Shown: positions 20,736-33,097 of the stretch, in pieces
How positions within the stretch are numbered: position 1 is the stretch's first letter
How the letters are laid out: every line of letters starts with the position of its first letter
Assembly (NCBI RefSeq): GCF_003226345.1
Contig: NZ_PDOF01000004.1
Coordinates: 173,376-237,375 of the forward strand
Reading direction: 5' to 3'
DNA from: Alteribacter lacisalsi
GTDB taxonomy: Bacteria > Bacillota > Bacilli > Bacillales > Salisediminibacteriaceae
DNA: 64,000 nucleotides
Made by a program: the position numbers and the translations under genes
Notes under the pieces: generated by a model
Told to the model about the DNA's origin: nothing
Seen by the model: the letters and a program-made list of their open reading frames with translations, nothing else
Database searches by the model: none

Positions 20736-21014
20736 TTAGCGTTTCGTTTTTCTGTCGTCAGAAGCGTGGCCTTTGTAAGTCCGTGTAGGAGCGAACTCGC
20801 CAAGCTTGTGTCCAACCATATCTTCTGATACGTAAACCGGTACGTGTTTGCGGCCATCATAAACCGCGATCGTGTGACCGATGAACTGTGGGAAAATTGT
20901 AGAACGGCGAGACCAAGTTTTGATCACTTTTTTGTCATCATTTTCGTTCTGCGCTTCTACTTTGCTCATTAGATGTTCATCGACGAAAGGTCCTTTTTTT
21001 AAGCTGCGACCCAT
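20736..21014 (-). CDS. rpsS: 30S ribosomal protein S19
   Basis: 92 aa: [56 protein letters not shown]19 is in the 30S head. Confidence 0.98.
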   Translation of the reverse strand: MGRSLKKGPFVDEHLMSKVEAQNENDDKKVIKTWSRRSTIFPQFIGHTIAVYDGRKHVPVYVSEDMVGHKLGEFAPTRTYKGHASDDRKTKR

Positions 21015-21074
21015 GAGTGTACCTCCCTTCGTGACTGCCCTACGGTTCTTTGCCAGAACCGTAGTACAATCCCG

Positions 21075-21905
21075 TTATTTTTTACGACGTCGTACAATGT
21101 ACTTGTCAGTGTCTTTGTTCTTCTTACGCGTCTTGTAACCAAGGGTTGGTTTGCCCCAAGGAGACATTGGTGATTTACGGCCGATTGGAGCGCGTCCTTC
21201 ACCACCACCGTGCGGGTGATCGTTCGGGTTCATTACGGAACCACGTACAGTTGGACGCTTACCGAGCCAGCGGTTACGTCCGGCTTTACCAATGTTTACA
21301 AGCTCGTGCTCAACGTTACCAACCTGACCGATTGTTGCGCGGCAGGTAGCAAGAATCATACGAGTTTCACCGGAACGAAGACGTACAAGAACGTACTGGC
21401 CTTCTTTACCGAGAAGCTGTGCTTCTGCACCAGCTGAACGGACAAGCTGCCCGCCTTTTCCTGGCTTAAGCTCGATGTTGTGGATGATTGTACCCACTGG
21501 GATGTCTTTCAGCTGAAGAGCGTTACCTGGTTTGATGTCGGCATCTTTACCTGAAACGATCTCCGTTCCAACCTGTAGACCTTTAGTAGCGAGGATGTAA
21601 CGCTTTTCCCCATCAGCATAGTTGATTAGCGCGATGTTCGCAGAACGGTTTGGATCGTATTCGATCGTAGCAACGCGGCCTGGAATTCCATCTTTGTCAC
21701 GCTTAAAGTCAATAATTCTGTATTGGCGCTTGTGTCCGCCGCCCTGGTGACGTACAGAGATGCGTCCCTGGTTGTTACGTCCAGCGCGCTGCTTGCGCGG
21801 AGCCAGTAGTGATTTTTCGGGCTTGTCAGTCGTGATTTCCTGGAAATCAAGGCCTGTCATGCCGCGGCGACCGTTAGTAATCGGTTTATACTTTTTGATA
21901 GCCAT
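21075..21905 (-). CDS. rplB: 50S ribosomal protein L2
   Basis: 276 aa with [20 protein letters not shown], an RNA-binding OB/SH3 core, and [20 protein letters not shown], which carries the conserved histidine near the peptidyl-transferase centre. Confidence 0.98.
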   Translation of the reverse strand: MAIKKYKPITNGRRGMTGLDFQEITTDKPEKSLLAPRKQRAGRNNQGRISVRHQGGGHKRQYRIIDFKRDKDGIPGRVATIEYDPNRSANIALINYADGEKRYILATKGLQVGTEIVSGKDADIKPGNALQLKDIPVGTIIHNIELKPGKGGQLVRSAGAEAQLLGKEGQYVLVRLRSGETRMILATCRATIGQVGNVEHELVNIGKAGRNRWLGKRPTVRGSVMNPNDHPHGGGEGRAPIGRKSPMSPWGKPTLGYKTRKKNKDTDKYIVRRRKK

Positions 21906-21934
21906 CAGATTTTCCCTCCTTCACTTAAAACTTC

Positions 21935-22225
21935 TTAAACACCTTCAAAGAAGTCTAGTTCTTTGCTGTCCGGTGTCAATTGAACAATGGCTTTTTTGCG
22001 GTTGCTTTTATAGCCTGTATAACGTCCGAAACGACGGAACTTACCTTTGTAATTCATCGTGTTAACCTTATCAACCTGTACACCGAAAATTTCTTCGACT
22101 GCACTTTTGATCTGGTTTTTGTTGGCGCGAGTGTCCACTTCAAACGTGTACTTTTTCTCTGCCATAAGGTCAGTAGACCGCTCGGTGATTACGGGGCGCT
22201 TAATAATATCACGTGCGTTTGCCAT
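21935..22225 (-). CDS. rplW: 50S ribosomal protein L23
   Basis: 96 aa: [20 protein letters not shown], then [21 protein letters not shown]23 at the exit tunnel is the docking site for trigger factor and SRP. Its start overlaps the rplD stop by one base. Confidence 0.98.
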   Translation of the reverse strand: MANARDIIKRPVITERSTDLMAEKKYTFEVDTRANKNQIKSAVEEIFGVQVDKVNTMNYKGKFRRFGRYTGYKSNRKKAIVQLTPDSKELDFFEGV

Positions 22226-22848
22226 TATGCAAGCACCTCCTCTACCTTTTTAACAGCGTCTTGCGTAATTACGAGGTTGTCGTAATTCAGTACGTCCAAA
22301 ACATTAAGTCCTTCAGCAGTAATCGTTTTTACTTCTGGAAGGTTGTTTGTGGAAAGAGCAACTGCATCGTCATGACCGGCAGTTACAACGAGTGTTTTCG
22401 CACCTGCTGTAAGGCCGTTGAGTACAGCTTTCATCTCTTTTGTTTTTGGTGCATCAAGGCTCAGTCCTTCGAGTACGCGGATTTCTTCTGCCGCTACTTT
22501 AGAGGAAAGAGCTGATTTGATCGCCAGACGTCTTACTTTCTTAGGAAGTTTGTAAGCGTAGCTGCGCGGCGTCGGGCCGAATGCAACTCCACCGCCTACC
22601 CAGATCGGGGAACGGATTGTACCGTGACGGGCACGGCCGGTTCCTTTCTGTCTCCATGGCTTCTTGCCACCACCGCGAACATCTGAACGTCCTTTTACTG
22701 CGTGAGTACCTTGACGTTGAGACGCTTGCTGCATAAGAACTGCGTCATGAAGTACACTTTTGTTCGGTTCGATGCCGAACACTGATTCTGCAAGTTCGAT
22801 ATCGCCGACTTGTGAACCAGACTGGTTAAATAGAGCAACTTTAGGCAT
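22225..22848 (-). CDS. rplD: 50S ribosomal protein L4
   Basis: 207 aa. It has the long loop [20 protein letters not shown] that reaches the exit tunnel, unaltered at positions linked to macrolide resistance. L4 autoregulates S10 operons in several bacteria. Confidence 0.98.
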   Translation of the reverse strand: MPKVALFNQSGSQVGDIELAESVFGIEPNKSVLHDAVLMQQASQRQGTHAVKGRSDVRGGGKKPWRQKGTGRARHGTIRSPIWVGGGVAFGPTPRSYAYKLPKKVRRLAIKSALSSKVAAEEIRVLEGLSLDAPKTKEMKAVLNGLTAGAKTLVVTAGHDDAVALSTNNLPEVKTITAEGLNVLDVLNYDNLVITQDAVKKVEEVLA

Positions 22849-22877
22849 CAGGGCTCCTCCTTTCTCAATCGTTCTTC

Positions 22878-23507
22878 TTATTTAGCTTTTACAGCAGATT
22901 CTACTGTAACGTAGCTTTTCTTAGCGCCCGGTACATTTCCTTTTACCAAGAGCAAGTTGCGTTCTGTATCTACACGGACAACTTCAAGGTTTTGAACTGT
23001 TTTCGTTTCGCCACCCATTTGTCCTGGCAGGTTTTTACCTTTGAGAACGTGGTTCGGGTCAACAGGTCCCATTGAACCTGGACGACGATGATAACGGGAA
23101 CCGTGGGACATAGGTCCGCGGGATTGATTGTGACGCTTGATCGAACCCTGGAAACCTTTACCCTTTGATGTTCCTGTTACATCAACAACGTCTCCTGCTG
23201 CAAATGTATCTACTTTGACTTCCTGACCAACTTCGTAATCCGCTCCTGCAACGTCACGGATTTCCTTAACGTAGCGCTTAGGGGCAGTGTCAGCTTTTGC
23301 AGCGTGTCCTTTTTCTGGCTTGTTGGCGCGGTGTTCTTTCTTGTCGCCGAATCCAAGCTGGATCGCTTCGTAACCATCAGCCTCAGCAGTCTTCTTCTGA
23401 AGAACAACGTTTGGCTCAGCTTCGATTACAGTTACCGGAATGACCTCGCCGTTATCAGCGAACACTTGCGTCATACCTAGTTTTTTACCTAAGATTCCTT
23501 TGGTCAT
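22878..23507 (-). CDS. rplC: 50S ribosomal protein L3
   Basis: 209 aa: [40 protein letters not shown] and HYRRPGSMG-type [21 protein letters not shown]3 reaches close to the peptidyl-transferase centre. Confidence 0.98.
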   Translation of the reverse strand: MTKGILGKKLGMTQVFADNGEVIPVTVIEAEPNVVLQKKTAEADGYEAIQLGFGDKKEHRANKPEKGHAAKADTAPKRYVKEIRDVAGADYEVGQEVKVDTFAAGDVVDVTGTSKGKGFQGSIKRHNQSRGPMSHGSRYHRRPGSMGPVDPNHVLKGKNLPGQMGGETKTVQNLEVVRVDTERNLLLVKGNVPGAKKSYVTVESAVKAK

Positions 23508-23537
23508 GAGTCACACCTCCTGTTTTCTATCAATCAT

Positions 23538-23979
<442 letters not shown>

Positions 23980-23985
23980 TTATAC

Positions 23986-24014
23986 ATTATACATGAATGA
24001 ATGTTGGTTAGCAA
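23986..24014 (-). promoter_or_regulatory. Proximal promoter of the S10 operon
   Basis: Minus strand: -35 TTGCTA at 24009-24014, 17-bp spacer, -10 TATAAT at 23986-23991. A second TATAAT at 23979-23984 lies just downstream. Confidence 0.75.
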
Positions 24015-24053
24015 GTGGATTTCATAAATTGAATACGCAATCACACTTTTTCT

Positions 24054-24082
24054 ATTATAAAGATTGTCGCCGGTTATATCAA
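24054..24082 (-). promoter_or_regulatory. Distal promoter of the S10 operon
   Basis: Minus strand: -35 TTGATA at 24077-24082, 17-bp spacer, -10 TATAAT at 24054-24059. It makes a tandem pair with the proximal promoter, 68 bp apart. Confidence 0.8.
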
Positions 24083-24378
24083 GGGGTAAGCCGGGTTTTA
24101 TGCTGTGTTCCAATAATTTCTTAGGAGAATTTCCTCGCCTGTGGGAATGAACCACGTTATATATAGAAGAAAGTCGGTTTTTAGACAAGAGAGTACAGGC
24201 ATTTCAAAGAGCTTGAGCCCCTGGATAGCGGTTAACATAAATTGACCTGACCGATCTAGGGATATCGGCCTTATCATTTGAGATATCAACCTTATCGGAC
24301 AGTATAGCGACGATGCGACACCAACCGGCACGAATAGCAAAGCCGCCTCACCACTGTCTACTTGCGGACCAAAAGAAA
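24083..24378. other. Gap between S10 promoters and tuf terminator
   Basis: No gene. It holds two direct copies of GATATC-x3-CTTATC type (GATATCGGCCTTATC at 24261 and GATATCAACCTTATC at 24282), 21 bp apart. ORFs in this stretch have no ribosome-binding site or recognisable product. Confidence 0.6.
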
Positions 24379-24413
24379 AGCCCCGGAAATCCTGAAAACA
24401 GGATCCCGGGGCT
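24379..24413 (-). terminator. Intrinsic terminator after tuf
   Basis: Minus strand: AGCCCCGGGATCCTG, TTTT loop, CAGGATTTCCGGGGCT, then TTTCTTTT. It ends the str operon 28 bp after tuf. Confidence 0.93.
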
Positions 24414-24440
24414 TTGTCATTTATTCATCCGCAGCTGTTA

Positions 24441-25631
24441 TTACTCTTGGATCTCAGCCACAACGCCGGCGCCTACTGTACGGCCACCTTCACGGATAGA
24501 GAATTTAGTTCCTTCTTCGATCGCGATTGGCGCGATAAGCTCTACTACCATTTCGATGTTGTCACCAGGCATAACCATTTCTACGCCTTCTGGAAGGTGG
24601 ATAACACCAGTTACGTCAGTTGTACGGAAGTAGAACTGAGGACGGTAGTTAGAGAAGAATGGAGTGTGACGTCCACCCTCTTCTTTTGAAAGAACGTAAA
24701 CTTCGGATTTGAACTTCGTGTGTGGAGTGATTGTTCCTGGCTTAGCAAGAACCTGTCCACGAGTGATGTCGTCACGGGATACACCGCGAAGAAGGGCACC
24801 AATGTTGTCGCCAGCTTCAGCATAGTCAAGAAGCTTACGGAACATTTCTACTCCAGTTACAGTAGTCTTCTTAGACTGCTCTTCGATACCGATGATTTCG
24901 ATTTCATCACCTACGTTAAGCTGTCCACGCTCAACACGGCCAGTTGCAACAGTACCACGGCCAGTGATTGAGAATACGTCCTCAACAGGCATCATGAATG
25001 GCTTGTCTTTGTCACGCTCTGGAGTTGGAATGTAGTCGTCCACCTGCTGCATAAGCTCAAGGATCGCGTTCTCGTGGTCCTCGTCACCTTCAAGTGCTTT
25101 AAGAGCAGAACCTTTTACTACTGGAATGTCGTCGCCAGGGAAGTCGTACTCGGAAAGAAGGTCACGAACTTCCATTTCAACTAGCTCAAGCAGCTCTTCG
25201 TCGTCAACCTGGTCAGTTTTGTTAAGGAAAACTACGATTGAAGGTACCCCTACCTGACGGGAAAGAAGAATGTGCTCACGAGTCTGTGGCATTGGGCCGT
25301 CAGCAGCGGATACTACAAGAATAGCTCCGTCCATCTGAGCAGCACCAGTGATCATGTTCTTAACGTAGTCAGCGTGTCCTGGGCAGTCTACGTGTGCATA
25401 GTGACGCGCGTCAGTTTCGTACTCAACGTGTGCAGTGGAGATTGTGATTCCACGCTCGCGCTCTTCTGGCGCTCCGTCGATTTGGTCATAAGCCATCGCG
25501 GTACCTTTACCGGATTTCTTATGAAGTACGTAAGTGATTGCAGCAGTCAACGTTGTTTTACCGTGGTCAACGTGTCCGATTGTACCAATATTGGCATGCG
25601 TTTTGGAACGATCAAATTTTTCTTTAGCCAT
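24441..25631 (-). CDS. tuf: Elongation factor Tu
   Basis: 396 aa. GTPase motifs: GHVDHGKTT (G1), DCPGHADY (G3), NKTDQVD (G4) and SALKAL (G5). Domains 2 and 3 follow from about residue 210. It delivers aminoacyl-tRNA to the A site. Last gene of the str operon. The G4 loop reads [13 protein letters not shown], where B. subtilis has [13 protein letters not shown]. Confidence 0.99.
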   Translation of the reverse strand: MAKEKFDRSKTHANIGTIGHVDHGKTTLTAAITYVLHKKSGKGTAMAYDQIDGAPEERERGITISTAHVEYETDARHYAHVDCPGHADYVKNMITGAAQMDGAILVVSAADGPMPQTREHILLSRQVGVPSIVVFLNKTDQVDDEELLELVEMEVRDLLSEYDFPGDDIPVVKGSALKALEGDEDHENAILELMQQVDDYIPTPERDKDKPFMMPVEDVFSITGRGTVATGRVERGQLNVGDEIEIIGIEEQSKKTTVTGVEMFRKLLDYAEAGDNIGALLRGVSRDDITRGQVLAKPGTITPHTKFKSEVYVLSKEEGGRHTPFFSNYRPQFYFRTTDVTGVIHLPEGVEMVMPGDNIEMVVELIAPIAIEEGTKFSIREGGRTVGAGVVAEIQE

Positions 25632-25758
25632 GATCGAATTCCTCCTTGGTTTCTTATTAGTTTTATTTGGGAGAGTGATGAAAGGCTTGTACCCTTCACC
25701 GCTCTAAGCTTACAACATGTTTAGCTTACAACAAAATCAGCCTTGAAACAATATCCGA

Positions 25759-27837
25759 TTATTTACCGGACTGTTTTTTAATGATCTCTTCAGAAATGCT
25801 CTTCGGAACCTCTTCATAGTGGTCGAAGTGCATTGTGTACTGACCGCGGCCCTGCGTGTTTGAACGCAGTGATGTTGCATATCCGAACATTTCGGAAAGA
25901 GGCACCATCGCCTTAACGGTCTGCGCGTTTCCGCGTGCTTCCATACCTTCAACACGTCCACGACGGGAAGTGATGTCACCCATGATGTCGCCCATGTATT
26001 CTTCCGGAATAACAACTTCAACTTTCATTACCGGTTCAAGAATAGCAGGGTTACATTTTTTCGCCGCTTCTTTAACAGCAAGTGAAGCAGCTACTTTAAA
26101 TGCCATCTCGTTGGAGTCTACATCGTGGTAGGATCCGTCAACAAGGCTGGCCTTTACGTCGATAACTTCGTAACCGGCAAGCATACCGTTTTTGAGGGAC
26201 TGTTCAAGACCCTGTCCAACAGATGGGATGTATTCACGCGGAACAACACCGCCGACGATTTTATCAACGAATTCAAATCCTGCACCCTCTTCGTTAGGTT
26301 CGAACTCAACCCAGACGTGACCGAACTGACCGCGTCCACCGGACTGACGTACGAACTTACCTTCAACCTTCGCCGCCTGGCGAATTGTTTCACGGTAGGA
26401 TACCTGAGGTGCACCAACATTCGCTTCCACTTTGAATTCACGCTTCATACGGTCAACGATGATATCAAGGTGAAGCTCACCCATACCAGCGATGATCGTC
26501 TGTCCTGTTTCATCATCAGTGTGTGTGCGGAATGTCGGATCCTCTTCTGCAAGCTTCGCAAGAGCAATACCCATCTTATCCTGGTCTGCTTTCGACTTCG
26601 GCTCTACTGAAAGGGAAATTACCGGCTCAGGGAATTCCATTGATTCAAGGATTACAAGGTTCTTCTCATCACAGAGAGTGTCCCCTGTAGACGTGTTTTT
26701 CAGACCAACACCGGCAGCGATGTCCCCCGCATAGCAGGTAGGAATCTCTTCACGGTGGTTAGCGTGCATCTGAAGAATCCGTCCCATACGCTCACGCTTG
26801 TCTTTTGTAGAGTTCTTAACGTAAGAACCTGCATCGACAGTACCGGAGTACACGCGGAAGAACGTAAGTTTACCAACGAAAGGATCTGTCATAACCTTGA
26901 ATGCAAGTGCAGAGAATGGTTCCTCGTCACTTGGCTTACGAAGAACTTCTTCTTCGCTTTCAGGAAGCAGACCAGTCATTGGAGGTACATCCAATGGAGA
27001 TGGAAGGTAGTCGATTACCGCGTCAAGCATAAGCTGAACACCTTTGTTTTTAAAGGCAGATCCGCAGATAACCGGATAGAACTCAACGTCACATGTACCT
27101 TTACGGATGGCCGCTTTGATTTCTGCTGTCGTCAGTTCTTCACCTTCGAGGTACTTCATCATTAGGTCCTCATCAAGTTCTGAAACTGCTTCCACCAGCT
27201 TATCACGGTACTCGTTCGCCTGTTCCTTATACTCATCCGGAATTTCACGAGCTTCTGTACGTGAACCCAGATCATCTAAGTAGTAGTAGGCTTGCATTTC
27301 AACAAGGTCGATGATACCTTCGAAGTCATCTTCTGCACCAATTGGCAGCTGGATCGCTTGTGCGTTCGCACCGAGACGATCGTGCATTGTGCCTAGGGAG
27401 TAGATGAAGTCGGCTCCGATCTTGTCCATTTTGTTGACGAAAACAACACGTGGTACGCCGTATGTTGTAGCCTGGCGCCATACAGTTTCTGTCTGCGGTT
27501 CTACACCGGATTGTGCGTCAAGTACTGCTACCGCACCGTCAAGTACACGCAAAGAACGCTCTACCTCTACAGTAAAGTCTACGTGTCCAGGAGTATCGAT
27601 GATGTTTACACGGTGTTCTTTCCAAGCGGCTGTTGTCGCAGCAGAGGTAATCGTGATTCCACGTTCCTGCTCCTGGTCCATCCAGTCCATTTGAGAAGCA
27701 CCCTCGTGCGTTTCACCGATTTTGTGAATACGCCCGGTATAGAAAAGAACACGTTCAGTTGTTGTCGTTTTACCGGCATCGATGTGAGCCATGATCCCGA
27801 TATTACGTGTTTTTTCCAAGGAGAATTCTCTTCCCAT
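25759..27837 (-). CDS. fusA: Elongation factor G
   Basis: 692 aa from the ATG at 27837 ([20 protein letters not shown]); an in-frame codon at 27858 has no spaced ribosome-binding site, while AGGAGAAATTGACC precedes 27837. G motifs are [17 protein letters not shown] and [10 protein letters not shown]. Domains II-V follow, with [15 protein letters not shown] in domain IV. It translocates tRNA and mRNA and helps recycle ribosomes. Confidence 0.99.
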   Translation of the reverse strand: MGREFSLEKTRNIGIMAHIDAGKTTTTERVLFYTGRIHKIGETHEGASQMDWMDQEQERGITITSAATTAAWKEHRVNIIDTPGHVDFTVEVERSLRVLDGAVAVLDAQSGVEPQTETVWRQATTYGVPRVVFVNKMDKIGADFIYSLGTMHDRLGANAQAIQLPIGAEDDFEGIIDLVEMQAYYYLDDLGSRTEAREIPDEYKEQANEYRDKLVEAVSELDEDLMMKYLEGEELTTAEIKAAIRKGTCDVEFYPVICGSAFKNKGVQLMLDAVIDYLPSPLDVPPMTGLLPESEEEVLRKPSDEEPFSALAFKVMTDPFVGKLTFFRVYSGTVDAGSYVKNSTKDKRERMGRILQMHANHREEIPTCYAGDIAAGVGLKNTSTGDTLCDEKNLVILESMEFPEPVISLSVEPKSKADQDKMGIALAKLAEEDPTFRTHTDDETGQTIIAGMGELHLDIIVDRMKREFKVEANVGAPQVSYRETIRQAAKVEGKFVRQSGGRGQFGHVWVEFEPNEEGAGFEFVDKIVGGVVPREYIPSVGQGLEQSLKNGMLAGYEVIDVKASLVDGSYHDVDSNEMAFKVAASLAVKEAAKKCNPAILEPVMKVEVVIPEEYMGDIMGDITSRRGRVEGMEARGNAQTVKAMVPLSEMFGYATSLRSNTQGRGQYTMHFDHYEEVPKSISEEIIKKQSGK

Positions 27838-27987
27838 GGTCAATTTCTCCTTCCTCAATGAAAATGTTGGTTTGCGTCAGTACGGGGTTGCCCGAAACTG
27901 CCGTATTACTGTATAGGCAGGAGGCAGTTCTGCAGGCCTATCAGGCTCGTTAAAGAGCAGACAGCCTGCATGAAGAACCTCTTCCTT

Positions 27988-28458
27988 TTACCAGCGGTAG
28001 TGAGCGAATGCTTTGTTCGCTTCTGCCATACGGTGAGTATCTTCGCGCTTCTTAACTGCGGCTCCCGTATTGTTTGCTGCGTCCATGATTTCGTTAGCAA
28101 GACGCTCTTCCATAGATTTTTCTCCACGAAGGCGTGCATAGCTTACGAGCCAGCGAAGGCCTAGTGTCGTACGACGCTCAGGCTTAACTTCGATTGGCAC
28201 CTGGTAGTTTGCACCACCAACACGGCGAGCTTTAACTTCAAGTACTGGCATGATGTTCTTGATGGCTTGTTCGAAAACTTCCTGAGGATCATTGCCGGTA
28301 CGTTCCTTAACAAGTTCGAAAGCGTTGTAAAGTGTTGTCTGTGCTTTCCCCTTCTTCCCGTCGATCATCATACGGTTGATCAGACGTGTAACAAGCTTGG
28401 ACTTGTAAAGCGGATCTGGTAGTACGTCTCTCTTTGGTACTGGTCCTTTACGAGGCAT
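27988..28458 (-). CDS. rpsG: 30S ribosomal protein S7
   Basis: 156 aa: [58 protein letters not shown]7 organises the 30S head. Between rpsL and fusA; a 150-bp gap to fusA has a weak GC-rich inverted repeat only. Confidence 0.98.
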   Translation of the reverse strand: MPRKGPVPKRDVLPDPLYKSKLVTRLINRMMIDGKKGKAQTTLYNAFELVKERTGNDPQEVFEQAIKNIMPVLEVKARRVGGANYQVPIEVKPERRTTLGLRWLVSYARLRGEKSMEERLANEIMDAANNTGAAVKKREDTHRMAEANKAFAHYRW

Positions 28459-28511
28459 GTGGTCCCCTCCTTCCTCATGTTAGATCTTTCTGCTTTCTAT
28501 CGTTTCGTCCA

Positions 28512-28925
28512 TTATTTCTTAGGACGCTTAGTTCCGTATTTGGAACGGCCCTGAGCACGGTTTTCAACTCCTGCGGTGTCAAGCGCACCACGTACGATGT
28601 GGTAACGAACACCCGGAAGGTCTTTTACCCGTCCACCACGGATGAGTACAACACTGTGTTCCTGAAGGTTGTGCCCGATTCCAGGGATGTAAGCTGTTAC
28701 TTCAATCTGGTTCGTCAGACGCACACGCGCATATTTACGAAGGGCCGAGTTCGGCTTCTTCGGTGTCATTGTACCAACACGGGTACATACGCCACGCTTA
28801 TGCGGTGAGCTCAAGTCCGTCTGAACTTTTTTGAAGCTGTTGTATCCTTTATTTAGAGCTGGTGAGTCGGACTTTTTTGTTTTAGATACGCGGCCATTGC
28901 GTACTAACTGGTTAATTGTAGGCAT
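28512..28925 (-). CDS. rpsL: 30S ribosomal protein S12
   Basis: 137 aa. Decoding-site loop [24 protein letters not shown] ([15 protein letters not shown]) and [19 protein letters not shown] keep the lysines where streptomycin-resistance changes occur, so it looks wild type. It follows rplGB after a 113-bp gap with a long hairpin. Confidence 0.98.
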   Translation of the reverse strand: MPTINQLVRNGRVSKTKKSDSPALNKGYNSFKKVQTDLSSPHKRGVCTRVGTMTPKKPNSALRKYARVRLTNQIEVTAYIPGIGHNLQEHSVVLIRGGRVKDLPGVRYHIVRGALDTAGVENRAQGRSKYGTKRPKK

Positions 28926-28988
28926 GGTTTTCCTCCTTTCATATCAACGAAGTTTAAGTCCACTGGTCCAGGTGGTTCACAAAAGTGC

Positions 28989-29046
28989 AAAAGTAAAGTT
29001 TTTGCCTGGTGAGGGCTGCCCCTCAAGCAAAAACCCTTTTACTTTT
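28989..29046 (-). promoter_or_regulatory. Long hairpin between rplGB and rpsL
   Basis: In the mRNA sense AAAAGTAAA...GTTTTTGC pairs with GCAAAAAC...TTTACTTTT: two perfect stems of 9 and 8 bp with a 3-nt AGG bulge on one side. GAGGG/CCCTC extends the stem toward the tip. It overlaps the rplGB stop codon. It could be an attenuator, an mRNA-stability element or a ribosomal-protein binding site. Confidence 0.6.
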
Positions 29047-29287
29047 TTATTGCCACGATCGCTGCTGATACGTCGATGCCGCAAGCTTTTCCAAGCTTTT
29101 TCATCGAATCGACGGTCTGTACAGGAATTCCCTGGTTTTCAGCTTCCGCCAAAACTCGGGAAAGAACACTGTGATCAGCATCGTCTGCAATGATCAATTC
29201 TTTAACCTGTTGTTCTTCCAGTGCTTTTAAAGTCTGCTTGGTGCCCACTATTCTTTCATTGGCCTGCACTACTTTTTCATAAGACAT
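29039..29287 (-). CDS. rplGB: L7Ae-family RNA-binding protein RplGB (YbxF)
   Basis: 82 aa, single L7Ae/L30e fold: [20 protein letters not shown], then [21 protein letters not shown]. subtilis YbxF at the same locus binds kink-turn RNA. It is the first gene of the str operon, with its own promoter. Start and length fit the family. Confidence 0.93.
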   Translation of the reverse strand: MSYEKVVQANERIVGTKQTLKALEEQQVKELIIADDADHSVLSRVLAEAENQGIPVQTVDSMKKLGKACGIDVSAAIVAIKK

Positions 29288-29328
29288 TTGTTATCCTCCA
29301 AAGCATCAGGTATTAGGCGCACCCCTAT

Positions 29329-29357
29329 ATAGTACCACCGGGGAAAAATGGTGTCAA
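29329..29357 (-). promoter_or_regulatory. Sigma-A promoter of the str operon
   Basis: Minus strand: -35 TTGACA at 29352-29357, 17-bp spacer, -10 TACTAT at 29329-29334. It lies between the rpoC terminator and rplGB, so the str operon is not only served by read-through. Confidence 0.8.
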
Positions 29358-29400
29358 CAACCGTTTCGAAATAATTTCTTCCGGTTCCTGACAATTAAAA

Positions 29401-29443
29401 GACAGGTGAAGAGGAGGCAGGATGGCCTCCGCTTCTTCCTTGT
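29401..29443 (-). terminator. Intrinsic terminator after rpoC
   Basis: Minus strand: GACA.GG.AAGAAGCGGAGGC pairs with GCCTCC.TCTTC.CCTGTC, then TTTTAATTG. The stem is interrupted but long and starts a few bases past the rpoC stop. Confidence 0.75.
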
Positions 29444-29446
29444 CTG

Positions 29447-32400
29447 TTATTCCTGGACCGCAGCTTCCTCGATCGCAGGTGTTTCGGCCTGCTGTTCCTC
29501 ATCCACAGCTACATTTATGCGGCGATAACGCTGCATTCCTGTACCGGCTGGAACAAGCTTACCGATAATAACGTTTTCTTTGAGTCCAACGAGCTCATCG
29601 CGCTTCCCTTTGATTGCCGCATCGGTCAGGACACGTGTCGTCTCCTGGAAGGATGCTGCAGACAGGAACGAATCCGTCTCGAGGGAGGCTTTCGTAATCC
29701 CGAGGAGTACAGGCTTACCGGTTGACGGTGTGCCTCCACGGAGAAGAACGTCTTTGTTCGCTTCGTTAAACTGATGAATTTCAACAAGGGATCCCGGAAG
29801 AACTTCCGTATCTCCTGCATCAAGCACCCTGATTTTACGAAGCATCTGGCGTACCATGACCTCAACGTGCTTATCGCCGATTTCAACACCCTGCATACGG
29901 TATACTTTCTGTACTTCACGAAGGAGGTACTCCTGTACACCCTGCACGCCGGATACAGTCAGAAGTTCTTTCGGATCGATGGAACCTTCTGTCAGTTCCT
30001 CGCCCGGTTTCACTTCCGCCCCGATTTCCACTTTAAGTCTGGCACCATAAGGCGTTGTGTAGGAACGAGTTTCAATCTCGCCTTTAACCATAATTTCCTT
30101 CTTCTCGTTCACGTCCTTCACGTCGGTAACCGTACCTTCGATCTCGGAAATGACAGCCTGCCCTTTCGGGTTACGGGCTTCAAACAGCTCCTGGATACGT
30201 GGAAGACCCTGCGTGATATCGTCTCCGGCTACCCCGCCTGTGTGGAACGTACGCATCGTAAGCTGCGTACCTGGCTCACCGATGGACTGTGCGGCAATAA
30301 TACCGACAGCTTCACCGACTTCAACCTCGGAACCTGTCGCCAGGTTGCGGCCGTAGCAGGATTTACATACGCCGTGTTTCGTATCACAGGTGAAGGCAGA
30401 ACGGATCGTGATTTCATTCACGCCTGCATCTACAATCTCTTTAGCCTTATCTTCATCAAGAGTCTGGTTTTTCTCTGCGAGCACTTCGCCTGTCTCCGGG
30501 TGACGGACAGTCTGGAATGTTGCACGTCCCACAAGACGGTCGTAAAGAGGTTCGATCACTTCTGTACCTTCCATAATGGAAGCTACTTTCAGACCCCGGT
30601 CAGTGCCGCAGTCCTGCTCACGGACGATAACGTCCTGGGCAACGTCCACGAGACGGCGTGTAAGGTAACCTGAGTCGGCTGTCTTAAGAGCCGTATCGGC
30701 AAGACCTTTACGGGCACCGTGTGTGGAAATAAAGTACTCAAGTACCGTAAGTCCTTCACGGAAACTGGATTTGATCGGAAGTTCGATAATCCGTCCGGAT
30801 GGGTTGGCCATGAGTCCGCGCATACCGGCCAGCTGGGTAAAGTTCGAGGCGTTACCCCGGGCACCGGAATCACTCATCATAAAGATCGGGTTCGTAGGAT
30901 CAAGTGTGCCCATCAGCTTGCTCTGGATCACATCTTTAGCCGAACTCCAGATTTCAATTACTTTATCGTACCGTTCTTCTTCTGTAATCAGACCGCGGCG
31001 GTACTGCTTGAGTACTCGCTCAACCTTAAGCTCTGCTTCATCAAGGATTTTCTGTTTATCCTTCAGTACCACGATGTCGGATACACCGATGGTGATTCCG
31101 GCTTTCGTGGAGTAGTAGAATCCAAGATCCTTCATTTTATCAAGCATCACAGAGGTTTCGGATACTTTGAATTTCTTAAAGACTTCCGCAATGATGTCTC
31201 CAAGGAATCCTTTCTTAAACGGTTTGACAATCTCCCGGTCTTTGATCGTCTGTCTGAGATCTGTATCTGTCGGCACGATGTACTCCTCAGGAATTTCCAC
31301 CTGAAGGTTCGATGCCGTAGGTTCGTTGATATACGGGAATTCCGGCGGCAGGATTTCGTTAAAGATAATCTTACCTACGGAAGTAAGCAGCATTTTGTCC
31401 TTCTGCTCTTCTTTGAACGGTTTGTTCGAAAGAGAGTTGACTGGTACTGCGATGCGCGTGTGCAGGTGAACATAGCCGTTCTGGTAGGCTGTAAGCACTT
31501 CGTCAGCCCCGTAATAGACATTCCCTTCACCAACAGCACCTTTACGCTCAAGCGTCAGATAGTAGTTACCAAGTACCATATCCTGAGATGGTGTAACAAC
31601 CGGCTTACCGTCTTTCGGGTTCAGGATGTTCTGCGCAGCCAGCATGAGAAGACGGGATTCCGCCTGTGCTTCGGCTGACAGAGGTACGTGAACAGCCATC
31701 TGGTCACCGTCAAAGTCGGCATTGTAAGCCGTACATACGAGCGGGTGAAGTTTGATGGCCCGGCCTTCTACAAGAGTAGGCTCAAACGCCTGAATACCAA
31801 GACGGTGAAGTGTCGGTGCACGGTTAAGAAGAACCGGATGCTCACGGATCACTTCTTCAAGTACGTCCCACACTTCCGGCTGGACGCGCTCGACTTTACG
31901 CTTGGCGCTCTTGATGTTGTGTGCAAGACCTTTGCTTACAAGCTCCTTCATAACGAAAGGCTTGAAAAGCTCAAGTGCCATTTCCTTCGGCAGACCGCAC
32001 TGGTACATCTTAAGGTGCGGACCTACTACGATTACGGAACGGCCGGAGTAGTCTACACGCTTACCGAGAAGGTTTTGACGGAAGCGTCCCTGCTTACCTT
32101 TAAGCATGTGGGAAAGAGACTTAAGCGGACGGTTACCAGGTCCGGTAACCGGACGGCCCCGACGCCCGTTGTCGATCAAAGCGTCAACCGCTTCCTGAAG
32201 CATACGTTTTTCGTTCTGAACGATGATGCTCGGAGCACCAAGGTCGAGAAGACGCTTCAGACGGTTGTTACGGTTAATTACCCGGCGGTAGAGGTCGTTC
32301 AGGTCAGACGTAGCAAAACGCCCGCCATCGAGCTGTACCATCGGACGAAGTTCAGGCGGAATAACAGGAAGGACATCGAGAATCATCCAGTCCGGGTTAT

Positions 32401-33061
32401 TTCCTGAATGCCGGAAGGCTTCGAGTACTTCAAGACGCTTAATCGCACGTGTGCGGCGCTGACCCTGAGCTGTGAGAAGCTCTTCCTTGAGCATGTTTAC
32501 TTCTTTATCAAGATCAATATCCTGAAGAAGTTTGCGAATAGCTTCGGCACCCATCTGTGCAGTAAAAGAACGGCCGTATTTTTCACGGTATGTGCGGTAC
32601 TCACGCTCGGAAAGAAGCTGTTTAAGCTCAAGCGGTGTATCGCCCGTTTCTGTTACAACGTAGGATGCAAAGTAGATGACTTCTTCAAGGGAGCGGGGGG
32701 ACATGTCGAGGACAAGTCCCATTCTGCTTGGAATCCCTTTGAAGTACCAGATGTGGGAGACAGGGGCAGCAAGTTCGATGTGCCCCATGCGCTCACGACG
32801 GACTTTGGCGCGGGTAACTTCCACGCCGCAGCGGTCACAGACAACACCCTTATAGCGGACGCGTTTGTATTTACCGCAGTGGCATTCCCAGTCTTTCGTC
32901 GGACCGAAAATACGTTCACAGAACAGACCGTCTTTCTCAGGCTTGAGTGTTCTGTAGTTGATTGTTTCAGGCTTTTTCACTTCGCCTCTTGACCAGGACC
33001 GGATTTTGTCCGGCGATGCCAGGCCAATCTTCATATATTCAAAGTTATTTACATCTATCAA
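29447..33061 (-). CDS. rpoC: RNA polymerase beta' subunit
   Basis: 1204 aa from a TTG codon at 33061 with GGAGG 8 nt upstream; B. subtilis rpoC also uses TTG. The N-terminal zinc ribbon [20 protein letters not shown] and the catalytic [12 protein letters not shown] (three aspartates binding Mg2+) are present. The trigger-loop and bridge-helix region and the second zinc site ([13 protein letters not shown]) follow. It forms the RNAP active centre with RpoB, 36 bp upstream. Confidence 0.99.
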   Translation of the reverse strand: MIDVNNFEYMKIGLASPDKIRSWSRGEVKKPETINYRTLKPEKDGLFCERIFGPTKDWECHCGKYKRVRYKGVVCDRCGVEVTRAKVRRERMGHIELAAPVSHIWYFKGIPSRMGLVLDMSPRSLEEVIYFASYVVTETGDTPLELKQLLSEREYRTYREKYGRSFTAQMGAEAIRKLLQDIDLDKEVNMLKEELLTAQGQRRTRAIKRLEVLEAFRHSGNNPDWMILDVLPVIPPELRPMVQLDGGRFATSDLNDLYRRVINRNNRLKRLLDLGAPSIIVQNEKRMLQEAVDALIDNGRRGRPVTGPGNRPLKSLSHMLKGKQGRFRQNLLGKRVDYSGRSVIVVGPHLKMYQCGLPKEMALELFKPFVMKELVSKGLAHNIKSAKRKVERVQPEVWDVLEEVIREHPVLLNRAPTLHRLGIQAFEPTLVEGRAIKLHPLVCTAYNADFDGDQMAVHVPLSAEAQAESRLLMLAAQNILNPKDGKPVVTPSQDMVLGNYYLTLERKGAVGEGNVYYGADEVLTAYQNGYVHLHTRIAVPVNSLSNKPFKEEQKDKMLLTSVGKIIFNEILPPEFPYINEPTASNLQVEIPEEYIVPTDTDLRQTIKDREIVKPFKKGFLGDIIAEVFKKFKVSETSVMLDKMKDLGFYYSTKAGITIGVSDIVVLKDKQKILDEAELKVERVLKQYRRGLITEEERYDKVIEIWSSAKDVIQSKLMGTLDPTNPIFMMSDSGARGNASNFTQLAGMRGLMANPSGRIIELPIKSSFREGLTVLEYFISTHGARKGLADTALKTADSGYLTRRLVDVAQDVIVREQDCGTDRGLKVASIMEGTEVIEPLYDRLVGRATFQTVRHPETGEVLAEKNQTLDEDKAKEIVDAGVNEITIRSAFTCDTKHGVCKSCYGRNLATGSEVEVGEAVGIIAAQSIGEPGTQLTMRTFHTGGVAGDDITQGLPRIQELFEARNPKGQAVISEIEGTVTDVKDVNEKKEIMVKGEIETRSYTTPYGARLKVEIGAEVKPGEELTEGSIDPKELLTVSGVQGVQEYLLREVQKVYRMQGVEIGDKHVEVMVRQMLRKIRVLDAGDTEVLPGSLVEIHQFNEANKDVLLRGGTPSTGKPVLLGITKASLETDSFLSAASFQETTRVLTDAAIKGKRDELVGLKENVIIGKLVPAGTGMQRYRRINVAVDEEQQAETPAIEEAAVQE

Positions 33062-33097
33062 GGGGCCATCCTCCCTTTCGACTTTCAGAATCTGCCA

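Noticed and set aside
24098..24340. 80-codon ORF upstream of the S10 promoters
   Set aside because: No ribosome-binding site, low-complexity composition, and it lies in a regulatory gap.
29774..30673. 299-codon plus-strand ORF opposite rpoC
   Set aside because: It lies wholly inside rpoC on the other strand, has no ribosome-binding site, and its translation (many Phe, His, Thr, Arg) is typical of a mirror frame of a conserved gene.
30719..31678. 319-codon plus-strand ORF opposite rpoC
   Set aside because: A shadow frame of rpoC without start signals or recognisable domain.
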